Counted from the stretch's first letter, positions 17,684 through 29,000 are shown. The stretch: DNA of 64,000 nt from UBA2821 sp902763335 (GCA_052066835.1 JBQHRJ010000007.1); one strand, 5' to 3'. Translations and numbers: made by a program. The notes: generated by a model from the sequence alone, not told the origin.

Positions 17684-17725
17684 GACAGAGTATGACGACA
17701 TAGAAGTCGATACTCTGTCGTTTTT
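17684..17725. terminator. Bidirectional terminator between the ArsR-AraC gene and the ICE edge
   Basis: A perfect 10-bp outer stem (GACAGAGTAT with ATACTCTGTC) has an inner region that can extend the pairing. TTTTT follows on the plus strand and a T-rich stretch follows on the minus strand. It serves the plus-strand regulator and possibly minus-strand transcripts leaving the ICE. Confidence 0.75.
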
Positions 17726-17738
17726 ATTTATTCCTTTA

Positions 17739-17903
17739 CTACTCAGTAGCTACAAATTCCAACTGTGCAATTTCTCATCGGATAAACATTCTAGATTTCA
17801 ACCGTTTCATAGCTTCGCAGATGTCATTCATAATCTTTGTCCTTCTTTTACTCTCAAGAATACTAATTAAATTACTCTCTTCTACGGTAAATCTCTTATT
17901 CAT
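17739..17903 (-). pseudogene. Degenerate transposon-transfer-assisting (TTRAP-like) small gene
   Basis: The ATG at 17903 opens a 42-residue frame starting with NKRFTVEESNLISILE, which matches the start of the small TTRAP family that I remember beside ArdC/methylase genes in clostridial conjugative elements. After a TGA at 17775-17777 the same frame continues with EIAQLEFVATE to a stop at 17739, which resembles the normal C-terminus. The middle part is shorter than in the family. I read it as a decayed copy, near the left boundary of the ICE; the 42-residue product might still be made. Confidence 0.5.
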
Positions 17904-17906
17904 CAC

Positions 17907-20900
17907 TTACATCTCCCTCTGACTTTTCTTTTCATTTTCTTGAACATCATGTTCTTTCGATTGCCCTTCTACCTGTGACTTTTTCTCCGCAAGACGGGAT
18001 TTTAAGGAAAGCCTTACTGTAGGCTTCTCCTCCATTCTCTTATTTTCTTCCCTTTGGGCTTTCTCCCCAACACCATTATTCAGCACATTATCAATCATAT
18101 TATAATTCTGTTCTTCTGCCTCCTCAATCTTGGCAAGCGGCTTATACTCTGTCAGTTTTTCCAGAAGCTCCGTTGCTCGTTTTATTTCCTCTGGTACAGC
18201 TCCCTCCGAAATAATGTCTGCAAGCCACGTTGTTAAATGTCCGGTATCGCCCTGTTTTATGGATTCTGCAAGCTCTGATACATTCTCGGTCATATTTCTT
18301 GTACTATCGTGATACAGTACCGTATCATAATCGTAGGAAAGTCGGTCAAGTTCTACTGCAAGCTGTTCCTCCTGTGGCAAGTCCGGCATACGCAGTTCCC
18401 ACACTCTTGCTTCCATTTCTTCACTCATCACGCCATCTATCTCCATATCGGGCAATTTAGCCACCAGTTCCGTAATGACTTCCATTGCCTGCGGATTGTT
18501 TTTAATATCAGGAACATAGTCCAAAACCCCAAGGTCAATCCTCTTTCCAGATAAAACATCAATCTCGTAATCCTCGAAGGGTTCCGCCCCTCTCCCTAGG
18601 ATATTGATTCCGATTGCCGGAATACCATTCATCCGCTCTGAAGGTATCTGCTTCCAGATTGCTATAGCTTCATCCACCGTAGGAATATTCTCATAACACT
18701 CACCAAGATTATGAAATTCGCCACATTCCGAAACAGTTAAAGTTACTTCTGCGTTCTCTTTTTCCTGCTCTCTTAGCTGTCTGACACCCTCCAAATATTC
18801 TTCCACCTGTGGCAGATAGGTTTCCAACGTACCTGTGCGTTGAGCTGTAATTGGATTGATGTCAACTTTTACTTCTCCGATATGCAATCCGTCCTCATTA
18901 AAGGCATTAAACAAATCATCCTCCCGTTCCGCCGTGGAAAGCTCCACCACCACATCAAGGTCAGAGCCATCATGCTCTAATCCCCTGCATCTGCTTCCTG
19001 TTATAGCAACATCCACGATTGTTGCATCAATATCATACTCATCAATCTTCGCCTGCACATGGCATTTCACAGTTTCCTCGATTTCTTCCGGATTCATTTC
19101 ACTAATATCATGGAATAATTCCCCGGTCTTTGCCTTAAAATCAGCCACCACATTGCTCTGCGTGTTTTCTTGACGAATACGATTGGCTTCCTCCACCTTT
19201 TCCATCAATCCATCATAATCAATCGGTACCAGTTCATCATCCTTACTGATATTTCCCTTTGCACCGTTATGGTCTGGTTCTGATTTCAGATCATCCACTA
19301 TATCATGAAGTGCTTGCCGAATGGTCACTTCCGGATTGTCATATACCCCTCCGTCAATTTCTTTATAGTCAGTTCCCATAATTGAATAATCATAACCACT
19401 ATCCACCTCCTGTATGCTGATGAAACGGTCTGCTATCTGAAATGCAAGCTCTGTTTCCTTTTCTCCTTTTAGGGACAGCTTCATTTCTGCAAGCACCTGT
19501 TCCTTTTCATCTCCAAGATCAATGATTTCATCTCCGTTTTCCATATCCTGCGTTTCTTCCTGCTCCGACTTCAAATCATTCTGCTGTGCAGATTGGTTGA
19601 CATCCTGTCCAGAAGTGTCCTGCACTTCTTTCTGGACAGCTTCTAACGCTTGTGTCTGCTCCTTTAAGAACTCCGGCAAGGTAGTAAAACCAAAGGAATC
19701 AACAAAATGTGCCGTATTCTCTCCGTCCTGATGCAGCACCACAATATCACTAACCGAAAGAGAATGTCCCTTGTAATCTACCGGGTGGTCTATATTGAAT
19801 TTTTCATAAACCGCTTCCAGCGTTTCCTCCTGTGTCTGTCCCTGCAACTCGGATAATTCTCCCACATAAATCAGGTTATAATTTTCCATTTTAATGGCAT
19901 CAAAATTGCCCTTTGTAATCCCCATTCTTTTCAGACTTTCTGTACCCTCAAATCGGAACTGTCTTAACTCCGGGTTATCCTTCAACTGATAAATTCCGTA
20001 TTTATCTGTGTTCCCATATAAAAGCTGTGCTTCCTTGTTGGCATCATTTTCTGAAAGTTCCTCCTGTATGGAACGTAAGTTTCTTTCATTCTCCCAATCG
20101 CCTTTTTCAATCCCGAAAATTCCTTCATGCTCTGCTATCTGCTTTCTGTCCTCCACCGTAATTTCCGAACCGTCCTCATGTAATAAATACACAGGTAGAT
20201 CATGGTCAAATAACTCCATTGCCCTCTCTTTCGTAAGGGGCAGCATTTCATTCCATGTATATCCATATTCGTGCATTTCTGACAGACCAATCATGCCGTC
20301 CGGCAAGGCATCAATTTCAGCCTGGGCATCTATTATGGCAAGTGCTACATCCTGATTTCCATATTCTTCCTGATAAAAAATATACTCCGCAAGCTCCCTT
20401 GTTTTATCCATATCATCCAGCTTATAGGCATAATTCACGATAAGGTTACGCTCATCATCAGAAAAAACAGTTTTGCCAAACTCCAGACGATTTATCATGC
20501 CCTCTGCCTGCTGTATCGAAGAAAGGTGGCTCATCATTACTACTTCTTTTTCATTCAAATCAATCTCAAAATCATTAAACTGTGGCATAAATGCATTTCT
20601 GCCACCGCTGACAATGATAGGAATGTAGTCTGCTCCACAGCTTTCCAGACAATCATGGATATTTTTTATATTCTTATCCTCCAGCTTTGTAAGTGCAGCC
20701 ATAATCCCCTGCACTTCCTCTGATGTTTTATTCGTAATTCGCTCTACCTCAAAACCCTCTGCATGGGTAATCTTCAAAATCACATCATCTGCTCCGATAG
20801 GCTCCTTTGCTCTTTTATCCAGTTCCATTTCAGCCTTCATATCCTTTATCTCGTCTGTATCGGTATTGTATCTGACATCAAGGTGGTACTCCTCCACTTC

Positions 20901-21077
20901 CTCTGACTGTTCATTCCCAAGTTCCGTAGTCCAGGCTCCTTTGCTTTCCAGATATGCCGGAATACTTAATTTATCATCCTCATTCATTGCAGAAAGCACT
21001 TCTATAAGCTCCTGCCTGTCCATTCCACGGACATTGATTAAGCTGAACTCTGTCAGAGCATCATTCTGTATCAGCAA
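17907..21077 (-). CDS. Large YodL-domain protein with nucleotidyltransferase-like motif
   Basis: This is a multi-domain ICE protein of about 1,056 residues. Visible parts: an N-terminal region shared with ArdC-type proteins (NDALTEFSLINVRG), a region with PVYLLHEDGSEITVEDR (about 310), a YodL-like domain (about 370-480, YGIYQLKDNPELRQFRFEG) and a linker with the SGQDV repeat. A nucleotidyltransferase-like motif follows (GSRCRGLEHDGSDLDVVVEL, about 700), then a domain with IPAIGINILGRG, and a C-terminal RLSLKSRLAEKK shared with other proteins of this element. Start choice is uncertain: TTG at 21077 follows AGGAAGG, while the open frame extends to 21137 inside the preceding gene. Relatives may have it fused to the ArdC-like part. 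Role unknown, perhaps anti-restriction or establishment. Confidence 0.7.
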   Translation of the reverse strand: MLIQNDALTEFSLINVRGMDRQELIEVLSAMNEDDKLSIPAYLESKGAWTTELGNEQSEEVEEYHLDVRYNTDTDEIKDMKAEMELDKRAKEPIGADDVILKITHAEGFEVERITNKTSEEVQGIMAALTKLEDKNIKNIHDCLESCGADYIPIIVSGGRNAFMPQFNDFEIDLNEKEVVMMSHLSSIQQAEGMINRLEFGKTVFSDDERNLIVNYAYKLDDMDKTRELAEYIFYQEEYGNQDVALAIIDAQAEIDALPDGMIGLSEMHEYGYTWNEMLPLTKERAMELFDHDLPVYLLHEDGSEITVEDRKQIAEHEGIFGIEKGDWENERNLRSIQEELSENDANKEAQLLYGNTDKYGIYQLKDNPELRQFRFEGTESLKRMGITKGNFDAIKMENYNLIYVGELSELQGQTQEETLEAVYEKFNIDHPVDYKGHSLSVSDIVVLHQDGENTAHFVDSFGFTTLPEFLKEQTQALEAVQKEVQDTSGQDVNQSAQQNDLKSEQEETQDMENGDEIIDLGDEKEQVLAEMKLSLKGEKETELAFQIADRFISIQEVDSGYDYSIMGTDYKEIDGGVYDNPEVTIRQALHDIVDDLKSEPDHNGAKGNISKDDELVPIDYDGLMEKVEEANRIRQENTQSNVVADFKAKTGELFHDISEMNPEEIEETVKCHVQAKIDEYDIDATIVDVAITGSRCRGLEHDGSDLDVVVELSTAEREDDLFNAFNEDGLHIGEVKVDINPITAQRTGTLETYLPQVEEYLEGVRQLREQEKENAEVTLTVSECGEFHNLGECYENIPTVDEAIAIWKQIPSERMNGIPAIGINILGRGAEPFEDYEIDVLSGKRIDLGVLDYVPDIKNNPQAMEVITELVAKLPDMEIDGVMSEEMEARVWELRMPDLPQEEQLAVELDRLSYDYDTVLYHDSTRNMTENVSELAESIKQGDTGHLTTWLADIISEGAVPEEIKRATELLEKLTEYKPLAKIEEAEEQNYNMIDNVLNNGVGEKAQREENKRMEEKPTVRLSLKSRLAEKKSQVEGQSKEHDVQENEKKSQREM

Positions 21078-22014
21078 AAGACTTTCCTTCCTGTTCCATT
21101 TCCCGGTTGAGCTGCAATTCCTGAAGCTGTGTTTCAATGCCGGTAATCAGTTTCGAAGCCGTATGGCGTATGGTATCAAGAGAAGATTTCAGTTCTTTCA
21201 TATCTTTCCCACTGCTCCATCCTGCAATATATCCAAACGAATAATCCGAAGTATCTATTTCAAAATGCTGGCATACTGTATAGGCAACACTCTCCGCTTC
21301 CACCTCTTTGGTATTTCTGTCCTTTGCAGGAGCCAAAATATCCTGATTGACTTCTTTATTATGCAGCATAGAATGTGCTACCTCATGCACCATTGTCTTT
21401 AAAGTCTGTCTTTCGCTCATGTTCTCCTGTATGGCAATCCGCTTTTCCTCTGTATGGAAATATCCTTTGGAATCGCCGGGTATATCCTCAAAGCCAATCG
21501 GAACCGGGGATACAAACATCAGGGCATTTACAAAGTCCTCATAACCATCCACCGTAGATAGTAGCTCCTGTGCTTCCAACTCCAGTATAGGCTTACCGTC
21601 CGTCTGCGATACATCAAAAACGGATACTGCACGAAATGCCGGAATGGTAACTTCTACTTCCTCTTTCTGTGGCATACCATTCTCATCAAAGGTCATTTCC
21701 CCGGTCACAGGGTCAATCTTGTCCCTCTCCTCCTTGATTTTATATGGTGCAGGAGCAAGAATACGGATTGCCTTCTCTCCCTTATTCACATGTCTTTCAA
21801 AATTCTTCTGCCATGCCTTGTATCCTGCTACAAGCGTTGCTTCCGGCTTCTGCATTGCAATCAGAAGTGTGTTGTTAAAACTGTAATTGTGAAACTTGGA
21901 CATAGTGGAAAGATAGGACTTGTATTTTTCACTCTCAAAAAGTTCCTTTAATCCTTCCTCCAGCTTGTCTGTGATTTCTTTTACTTTTTGCTTTTCTGTT
22001 CTTTCATCTGCCAT
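21061..22014 (-). CDS. ArdC-like anti-restriction protein with zinc-metallopeptidase motif
   Basis: This 317-residue protein starts with the ArdC single-stranded-DNA-binding type domain (about 35-115, FHNYSFNNTLLIAMQKPEATLVAGYKAW split here for length: NTLLIAMQKP then VAGYKAWQK). It continues with an HExxH motif (MVHEVAHSML, about 213-217) and a downstream Glu in EVEAESVAY, the metallopeptidase layout of this family. ArdC proteins protect incoming plasmid DNA. The C-terminus (GKSFADTE) overlaps the next open frame by 17 bases; a +1 slip at the TGA would fuse the two. A good AAAGGAAA-type site precedes the ATG. Confidence 0.85.
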   Translation of the reverse strand: MADERTEKQKVKEITDKLEEGLKELFESEKYKSYLSTMSKFHNYSFNNTLLIAMQKPEATLVAGYKAWQKNFERHVNKGEKAIRILAPAPYKIKEERDKIDPVTGEMTFDENGMPQKEEVEVTIPAFRAVSVFDVSQTDGKPILELEAQELLSTVDGYEDFVNALMFVSPVPIGFEDIPGDSKGYFHTEEKRIAIQENMSERQTLKTMVHEVAHSMLHNKEVNQDILAPAKDRNTKEVEAESVAYTVCQHFEIDTSDYSFGYIAGWSSGKDMKELKSSLDTIRHTASKLITGIETQLQELQLNREMEQEGKSFADTE

Positions 22015-22045
22015 AGTTATGATTTCCTTTCTTCTAAACGCAAAA

Positions 22046-22075
22046 ATACCGCCCTGTTAATTCACAAGACGGTAT
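22046..22075 (-). other. Hairpin in the ArdC leader
   Basis: ATACCG (22046-22051) pairs with CGGTAT (22070-22075), and T residues follow on the minus strand. It lies between the toxin terminator and the ArdC ribosome site, so it could terminate or attenuate read-through into ArdC. Confidence 0.45.
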
Positions 22076-22084
22076 CTGAAAACT

Positions 22085-22122
22085 AAAAAAGGTGTATGGA
22101 TTTTAATAATTTTCCATACACC
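22085..22122 (-). terminator. Intrinsic terminator after the toxin-antitoxin pair
   Basis: A perfect 10-bp stem (GGTGTATGGA with TCCATACACC) is followed on the minus strand by TTTTTT at 22085-22090. It lies 27 bases past the toxin stop. The stem resembles the one at 33873-33905 after the relaxase gene. Confidence 0.85.
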
Positions 22123-22148
22123 TAATAGTTACTATGTAATTGTTGTTC

Positions 22149-22763
22149 TTAGAGCAATCTCAAAAGCTGTACCAGCTCATGCTGATTTTCACTGTCTGAC
22201 GATGTCTGTCTGGTATCAAACTCAGAAAAACTGTTATTACGATAAAAAGATAATAATTTTTCTCGTTTTTCTGCTTCCAAAAATGTTACCATGCCACCGC
22301 TTAAATACTGTATTTCCTTGATTTTATCCCATGCCAATTTTAGCAATTCAGCACCAGAGATTTTTCTCCCTTCATCTTCCGAGAAATTTTTTCCCAACTG
22401 TGCAATCAAATAAGCAGACATGGTATATGTATCCGTTTCCTCGTCCAATTCACTAATCCGTAACAGCTTTCTTTTGGTAGTGTTACTTACTGTTTCTCCT
22501 CTGACTGTCAAAGGCTTTAATGCCAGTGTAAAATATCCTAATAAACTGACATCCTCTGCTGAAATCACAAGATATGTTACAGATTGATTTTTCTTAGTAA
22601 ATTCAACGGCATTTTTCTTCAAAAAACGCTCAACATCCGGATTTTGCGGACATGAAAAACCGGAAAGCAACTCCATAAGTGCTGGCTCTCCGGCTTCTTC
22701 ATCATTTCCTAATGCCAAATACTCTCGGATATTGACCGAAAAAAACTTATCATTTTCCGGCAT
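22149..22763 (-). CDS. GNAT-family acetyltransferase, probable toxin
   Basis: This 204-residue protein has a GNAT fold pattern: beta strand VTYLVISAEDVSLLGYFTLAL, an acetyl-CoA loop candidate IAQLGKNF (about 125), the helix GAELLKLAWDKIKEIQ, and the ending GMVTFLEAEKREKLLSFYRNNSFSEF typical of the family C-terminus. It overlaps by 14 bases with a small upstream gene that fits an antitoxin. GNAT toxins of this arrangement acetylate charged tRNA; that is family knowledge, not shown here. AAGGAG lies just upstream of the ATG. Confidence 0.75.
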   Translation of the reverse strand: MPENDKFFSVNIREYLALGNDEEAGEPALMELLSGFSCPQNPDVERFLKKNAVEFTKKNQSVTYLVISAEDVSLLGYFTLALKPLTVRGETVSNTTKRKLLRISELDEETDTYTMSAYLIAQLGKNFSEDEGRKISGAELLKLAWDKIKEIQYLSGGMVTFLEAEKREKLLSFYRNNSFSEFDTRQTSSDSENQHELVQLLRLL

Positions 22764-22956
22764 TTACTTTCTCCTTCGCTTTCAGTTTACGCAGTCGCAT
22801 TAATTCTCTCAGTTCATTCTCACCTTTTATTTCTCGTGCAGCTACGGATGTTTGAACAGGACGGTTTTTGGCAGATTCTTCAATCGCATTAACGAACATT
22901 TCCACCTGTTCCTTGCCAGAAATGACAAAATTTTTAGTAATACTTGAAGTTGCCAT
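22750..22956 (-). CDS. Probable antitoxin of the GNAT toxin
   Basis: This 68-residue protein begins with a short beta-like segment (SITKNFVISGKEQVEMFVNAI), as in ribbon-helix-helix-like antitoxin proteins, and ends in a basic Arg/Lys helix (LMRLRKLKAKEK). It precedes and overlaps the GNAT gene, is preceded by a perfect GGAGGTG site, and has a palindrome in its promoter. These are the marks of an autoregulated type II toxin-antitoxin operon that would keep the ICE in the population. Confidence 0.7.
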   Translation of the reverse strand: MATSSITKNFVISGKEQVEMFVNAIEESAKNRPVQTSVAAREIKGENELRELMRLRKLKAKEKVNAGK

Positions 22957-23014
22957 ATAAACACCTCCTTCATTAGTATGGCTTATCTTCGCTTAATCAT
23001 ACTTTTCTATCTTT

Positions 23015-23043
23015 ATTGTATTCGGTAACTGCAAAATTTGCAA
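23015..23043 (-). promoter_or_regulatory. Promoter and palindrome of the toxin-antitoxin operon
   Basis: On the minus strand -35 TTGCAA (23038-23043), 17-bp spacer and -10 TACAAT (23015-23020). The -35 lies in a palindrome of the form TGCAAATTTTGCA, which is a likely operator for the antitoxin. Confidence 0.6.
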
Positions 23044-23070
23044 TAACATAATTGTGAATTTTTCTTAAAA

Positions 23071-26000
23071 TCAGCGAACCTCCTCTTTCTCCTTTACTTT
23101 CTCATGCTTATCCATTCCGGCTACTTTCTGCTTCATATTTTCCAACCTTTCCTTTAATGACACCCTCATCACTGGCTTATCCGCAACACTCTCCTTTCTC
23201 TCCGGCTTTTGGACATCCTGTCCGGAAGTATTCTGTTCCGGTGCATCATCATCCATACCAATCCCATCATCTCCCTTTTCATCCATATTAAGCAGGGCAT
23301 TTAGGGCAGACAGACGGTCTAACTTTTCTGCCAGCTCCGCTTCCTGTGCAAAAGGTTTCTGCACTTCCACCTTTGCCGTTTCAAGCTGATGCTCCACATT
23401 GTCCAGTTTGGTCTTTGCTTCTGCAAGCTCTTTTGGCATGGACTCCAGTGCATGATTGATACGGGCGATATTACCAAGCGGATCAGAACCTATTTCCAGA
23501 TTATGGGATAACTGTCCTTTGACATTCATTACAAATTTGTGATTAAAAGAATCAAAGGATACCGACATCTTAAAGCCCGCATACTCACCTATCATTGCCG
23601 GGGCATTGACACTCTTTATCTCTTTGCACATTTCCACAAGAGCAGTTCCTGCTTCTTTTTTATCTGTGTAGAGCTTATCCCCGACTTTCATGGTAAACTG
23701 CTCTTTATCTGCCGGAAAATTTTCCTTTGCAGTCTGAATATCCGCCTGCATACCACTGATACGTCCCTTTAAAATGGTTATCTGTTGTGGGTAATGCTTT
23801 GTGATGTTGTCCTCCAGCCTGTACTTCTGGCTTGTATGGTTTGCCTTCATCAGCTTCAGCTTCGATACCTGTATATCCAGGTCCATCTTTTCCTTAATGT
23901 AGGGATTGCCCGTTGCAAGTGCTTTGACCTCTGCATAAGTAAGTGCCGCTTCATCCACATCCTCACAGCTTCGTACCGGAGATTTGCTTGTCATGATCTG
24001 TCCGATAAATTTCTGCTTGTTCTCGATAAGCTGCCAACTGTACGAATCGAAGGTTCCTTCCGTCACATACCGGAAAATCTTTACTTTCGGATTAAGGTTT
24101 CCCTGCCTTAAAATACGCCCCTCCTGCTGTTCTATGTCAGAAGGACGCCACGGTACATCCAGATGATGTAATGCAATAAGTCTGTCCTGCACGTTGGTTC
24201 CGGCTCCCATTTTCTGCGTGGAACCAAGCAAAAAGCGAACCTGTCCGCTTCTTACTTTTCCGAACAGCTCCGCTTTCCTAAGCTCCGTATTTGCATCATG
24301 GATAAAGGCAATTTCATTCTCCGGCACGCCCTTTTCCATCAGTTTCTTTTTGATATCCTCATATACATTAAAAGTGCCATCTCCCTTCGGCGTTGACAAA
24401 TCGCAGAAAATAAGCTGCGTAGACTTCTGTTCCTTCGTCTGCTCCCATATTTCAAATGCTTTCTCCACACAGGTTGCTGCCTTTGAGTTTTCATCATCAG
24501 GAAGCATATCGTTGATAAGCCGCTGATCCAGTGCCAACTTTCTGCCGTCATTGGTAATTTTCAGCATATTATCCTCATGGGGCTGTACCATTCTGTCACG
24601 CACTGCTTCGGCTCGTTCTGCAAGGGAAGCCACCATATCCTTCTGGTATTCACTCGGCTTTAATACCACATTTTCATATTCTGCTTCCGGTACAGGAAGA
24701 TTTAGCATATCCGGTGTCTGAATATCTGCACTCTCCTTAAAAAGTGCAATCAGTTCCGGCAGATTGAAGAATTTCGCAAACCTTGTTTTTGCCCGGTATC
24801 CGGTTCCCTCCGGTGCAAGCTCTATGGCGGTCTGTGTTTCGCCAAAGGATGATGCCCAACTATCAAAATGACCAAGTCCCAACTTCTGCAGCGTGCCATA
24901 CTGAAGGTATCGCATATTGGTATAAAGCTCTGTCATACTGTTGGAAATCGGAGTACCTGTTGCAAAGGTAACGCCTTTTCCACCTGTCAGCTCGTCAAGG
25001 TACTGGCACTTTGCAAACATATCCGAGGACTTCTGTGCTTCCGACTGTGCGATACCCGCCACATTTCTCATCTTTGTATAAAGGAACAGATTTTTATAAT
25101 TATGTGACTCGTCCACAAAGAGCCTGTCCACACCAAGCTGCTCAAAAGTTACCACGTTGTCCTTCCTTGATGTATCGTTTAGTTTCTCAAGCCTTGTCTG
25201 CAAAGACTTCCGTGATTTTTCCATCTGCTTAATGGTGTATCGTTCCCCATTGTCAGCTTTTGCCTGCTCAATAGCAAGTTCAATCTCATCAATCTGGCGT
25301 TCTATAATGGCAATCTGTCTTTCCTGTGAAAGTGGGATTTTCTCAAACTGCGAATGACCGATAATGACTGCATCATAATCCCCGGTGGCAATTCTGGAAC
25401 AGAATTTCTTCCGGTTGGCAGGCTCAAAGTCTTTCTTTGTGGCTGCAAGGATATTCGCTCCGGGATACAATCGTAAAAAGTCACTTGCCCACTGCTCCGT
25501 AAGGTGGTTCGGTACGACAAATAATGATTTCTGGCATAATCCAAGCCGCTTACTCTCCATAGCCGCCGCTGTCATTTCAAAGGTCTTTCCTGCTCCCACG
25601 CAATGGGCAAGCAGTGTATTATCCCCGTAAAGCACATGTGCCACTGCATTTTTCTGGTGTGGCTTCAGCTCAATATCCGGTGTCATTCCGGGGAATTTCA
25701 GATGTGAACCGTCATATTCCCTCGGTCTGGTGGAATTGAAAAGACGGTTATATTTTTCCACAAGTACCTGCCTGCGTTCCGGATCACGAAATACCCAGTC
25801 TTTAAATGCTTCCCTTATGGCTTCCTGTTTCTGGCTCGCTATGGTAGTTTCCTTCTTATTCAGGACTCTCTTTTCCTTGCCATCCTCCTCTATGGTGTCA
25901 TACACACGGCTGTCCTTCAGATTAAGGGAATCCTCCAAAATCTGGTACGCATTTCTCCGGCTGGTTCCATAGGTTACGTTTACAAGGGCATTGCCATAAT

Positions 26001-29000
26001 CCGCATTTTTTCCCTTTACGTTCCATTGTCCGGTGACATCGGAATATTGAATACCTACAATGTTCCGGTCAAACAGATGATGTGGTGTTTCAAAAGTATC
26101 CCTCATGAAATCCTCGATATATTTCGGATCAATCCATGTGGCACCAATACGCACCTCAATCTCGGAAGCATCCAGTTCTTTCGGCTGCACCTGTGTAAGT
26201 GCCTGCACGTTTACGGCATATTCCGGGTGGTTCTCGGCATAAACTTTCGCAGTTTCCAGCTTATCACGTACATTTCCGCTTAAATACTCATCCGCAGTTT
26301 CCCATCTGTCCGTCACAGGATTTTGAAAGATAATGCCTGTCAGCTCCTCCTTGATTTTTCCAAGCATCTTATCATATTTTTCACTGTCCATATAGTCAGC
26401 TTTGTCCATAAGCAGACCTGCCATGTAGTCAAGGTCTATTCCTGCCTTTTCCGATAAAGACACCGCCAGTGCTTCGCTTGCCGTATCCACACTTGTGACA
26501 ACTTCCGCTTTCTTAATGGTTCGCTTCGTGAACATATCTGCCTTGCCCTTGAAATTGCCCTCATCATCCAGCTTTTCCAGAGAACACAGCAGGCAGTAAC
26601 TGCTGTCCTGATTGAAAGCTCTCTTGTTGGTCTGTGAATTGATTAAGCCGAACTTCTTGGAAAAAGCATCATACAGCGTATTAAGTTCTGCCTGTTTTTC
26701 CTTGATTGCACTATCAGGATATTCTTCCAACTGCAAATTGATAAGTTCCTGCGTACAGTTACGGATACCTACCATTCCCTTAATACGCTCCTGCATGGTT
26801 TCCGTCATATCCACAGGCTTCATAATGGAGTTTTCCCGGTAATACACCTTATTGTCCACAAGCGTGTAGCTGTAATTCTTTACATCCGGGTCTGCCGGAA
26901 TGGTGGCATCGGCAAGCTCATCTGCCAGTTCATCCATTTCTACGGCTTCTATCTCCCCATCTATACGGCTTACTGCTTCCTTTAACTGCTCTGCAAATGG
27001 TCTTGTGGTATCAGGCATACAGGTACTTTCCATACCATATGGCCCACTGACCATTTCCATTTTTCCTACAATCATCTCAGGATGCTGGACAAAATAACTG
27101 TTCATGGCAATGCCGTTCTCATCTTCTGACAAATGCACCCATTCCGGCTCCAGGTCCATCACACGGTCACGTTTCTTTAAAAATAGAATATCGGAAGTGA
27201 CTTCTGTTCCTGCATTTTCCTTAAATGCCGTATTAGGAAGCCTGACTGCACCGAGAAGCTCTGCCCTCTGTGCAAGATACTTTCTGACCTCCGGGCTTTT
27301 CTTATCCATAGTTCCTTTAGAAGTAACAACGGCAACCACACCACCGGGACGAACCTTATCCAATGTCTTTGCAAAGAAATAATCATGTATCAGGAAATTG
27401 TTTTTATCATACTGTTTATCGGCTACCTTGTACTGTCCGAATGGCACATTGCCGATTGCAACATCAAAGAAATCATTGGGATAATCCGTTTTTTCAAAAC
27501 CTGTGATTTTAATGTCCGCTTTCGGATAAAGCTGCCTTGCTATCCTTCCGGTAATCCCATCAAGCTCCACTCCATAAAGCCTGCTGTCCTGCATCTTCTC
27601 CGGCAGCATACCGAAGAAATTTCCGATACCCATTGCCGGCTCTAAAACATTACCTTTTTCAAAGCCCATGTTCTCCAGCGCTTCATAAATACTACGGATA
27701 ATCACAGGGCTTGTATAGTGGGCATTTAAGGTACTCTCCCTTGCGGAAGCATACTCCACATCCGATAACAGTTCCTTTAATTCCCGGTATTCTCCCGCCC
27801 AGGCACTTTTGCTTTCATCAAAGGCATCTGCCAAACCTCCCCAGCCGACATACTGTGATAAAATCTTTTGTTCCTCCGGTGTTGCAAGACGGTTTTCACT
27901 TTCTATCTGCTCCAGCGTGCGGATTGCTTCCACATTCATTCTGAATTTTTCCTTTGCCCCGCCAATGCCAAGAGCATCATCCATAATACGGAAGTTGACT
28001 GCATTTGATCTGTCAATCTGTGGTTCTGACTTTTGGACATCCTGTCCAGAAGTGTCCTGCACAACTTCTGCCACCAGAGGTTGTTCCAGACTATCATCAC
28101 TGCCCTCATATCGTGCAAAAACTTCTGCTTCATGGCGGTCAATATCCCTCTCTGCCATGATGTTCAGATAATCTTCCTCAATCTCTGCCCTGTCCGGCTT
28201 ATGGTCATATTCTATATGGGTATCTCCATTTACCTCTGCATAATAAAACCCACTATCCTCTGTGGCGTTTCCCAACAGATAGGTTTCCTCCCCGGACTTC
28301 CATTCATCAACCTGTATGCAGTTCTGTCCGTCAATGGTAACAGTGTTTTCTTGTGCTGCAAGTTCCTTCTCATGCTCAATATATCTTCTTGTCTGGTTGA
28401 TAAATCCGTTTAATACAGCGGGATGGGAAGTCACAATCAAATCCCTGTTTTCAATCATGACATAAGGCTCGATTTCCTTTGCCCATTCCTTGTTATCCGG
28501 TGAAAATCTGCCATCATGACTAAGGTGCATAACAGTATTGGCAAGTACATAAGCAACTCTTTCGCTTCCATATTCACGAATAACATCTTCCGCAGTTTCC
28601 TTTGGCAGTCGGTATCCGTCAAACTTCTCTGCAATTGCTTTTTCTATTGCTTCTTTGCAGGACACTTTTGTGTCACGTTCCATTTTCTCCTGTGCTTTCT
28701 GCATAGCCTTTCTGGCTTCATCTTCTTTATACGCAGCATAGGCTTCTTTCCCTTCTGGAGATAAATACCTATCCTCCTCAATCAGTTTCCGGATACACTT
28801 TTCTACTACATTCCATGATAAAAGTACCTCTGTGTAAGGCTCCATGATACTGCCTTTCTCCAACTTGATACCCTTTGCATCATGATTTTCATTACTTCTG
28901 TCAGTTCCAGCAAGTGCCGGGGAACTGCCCCCTGTTCCATATTCGTTTTTAAGAAAAGCAACTGCCTCCTTACTGTCATGACCCTCCTTAAAATAATCAT

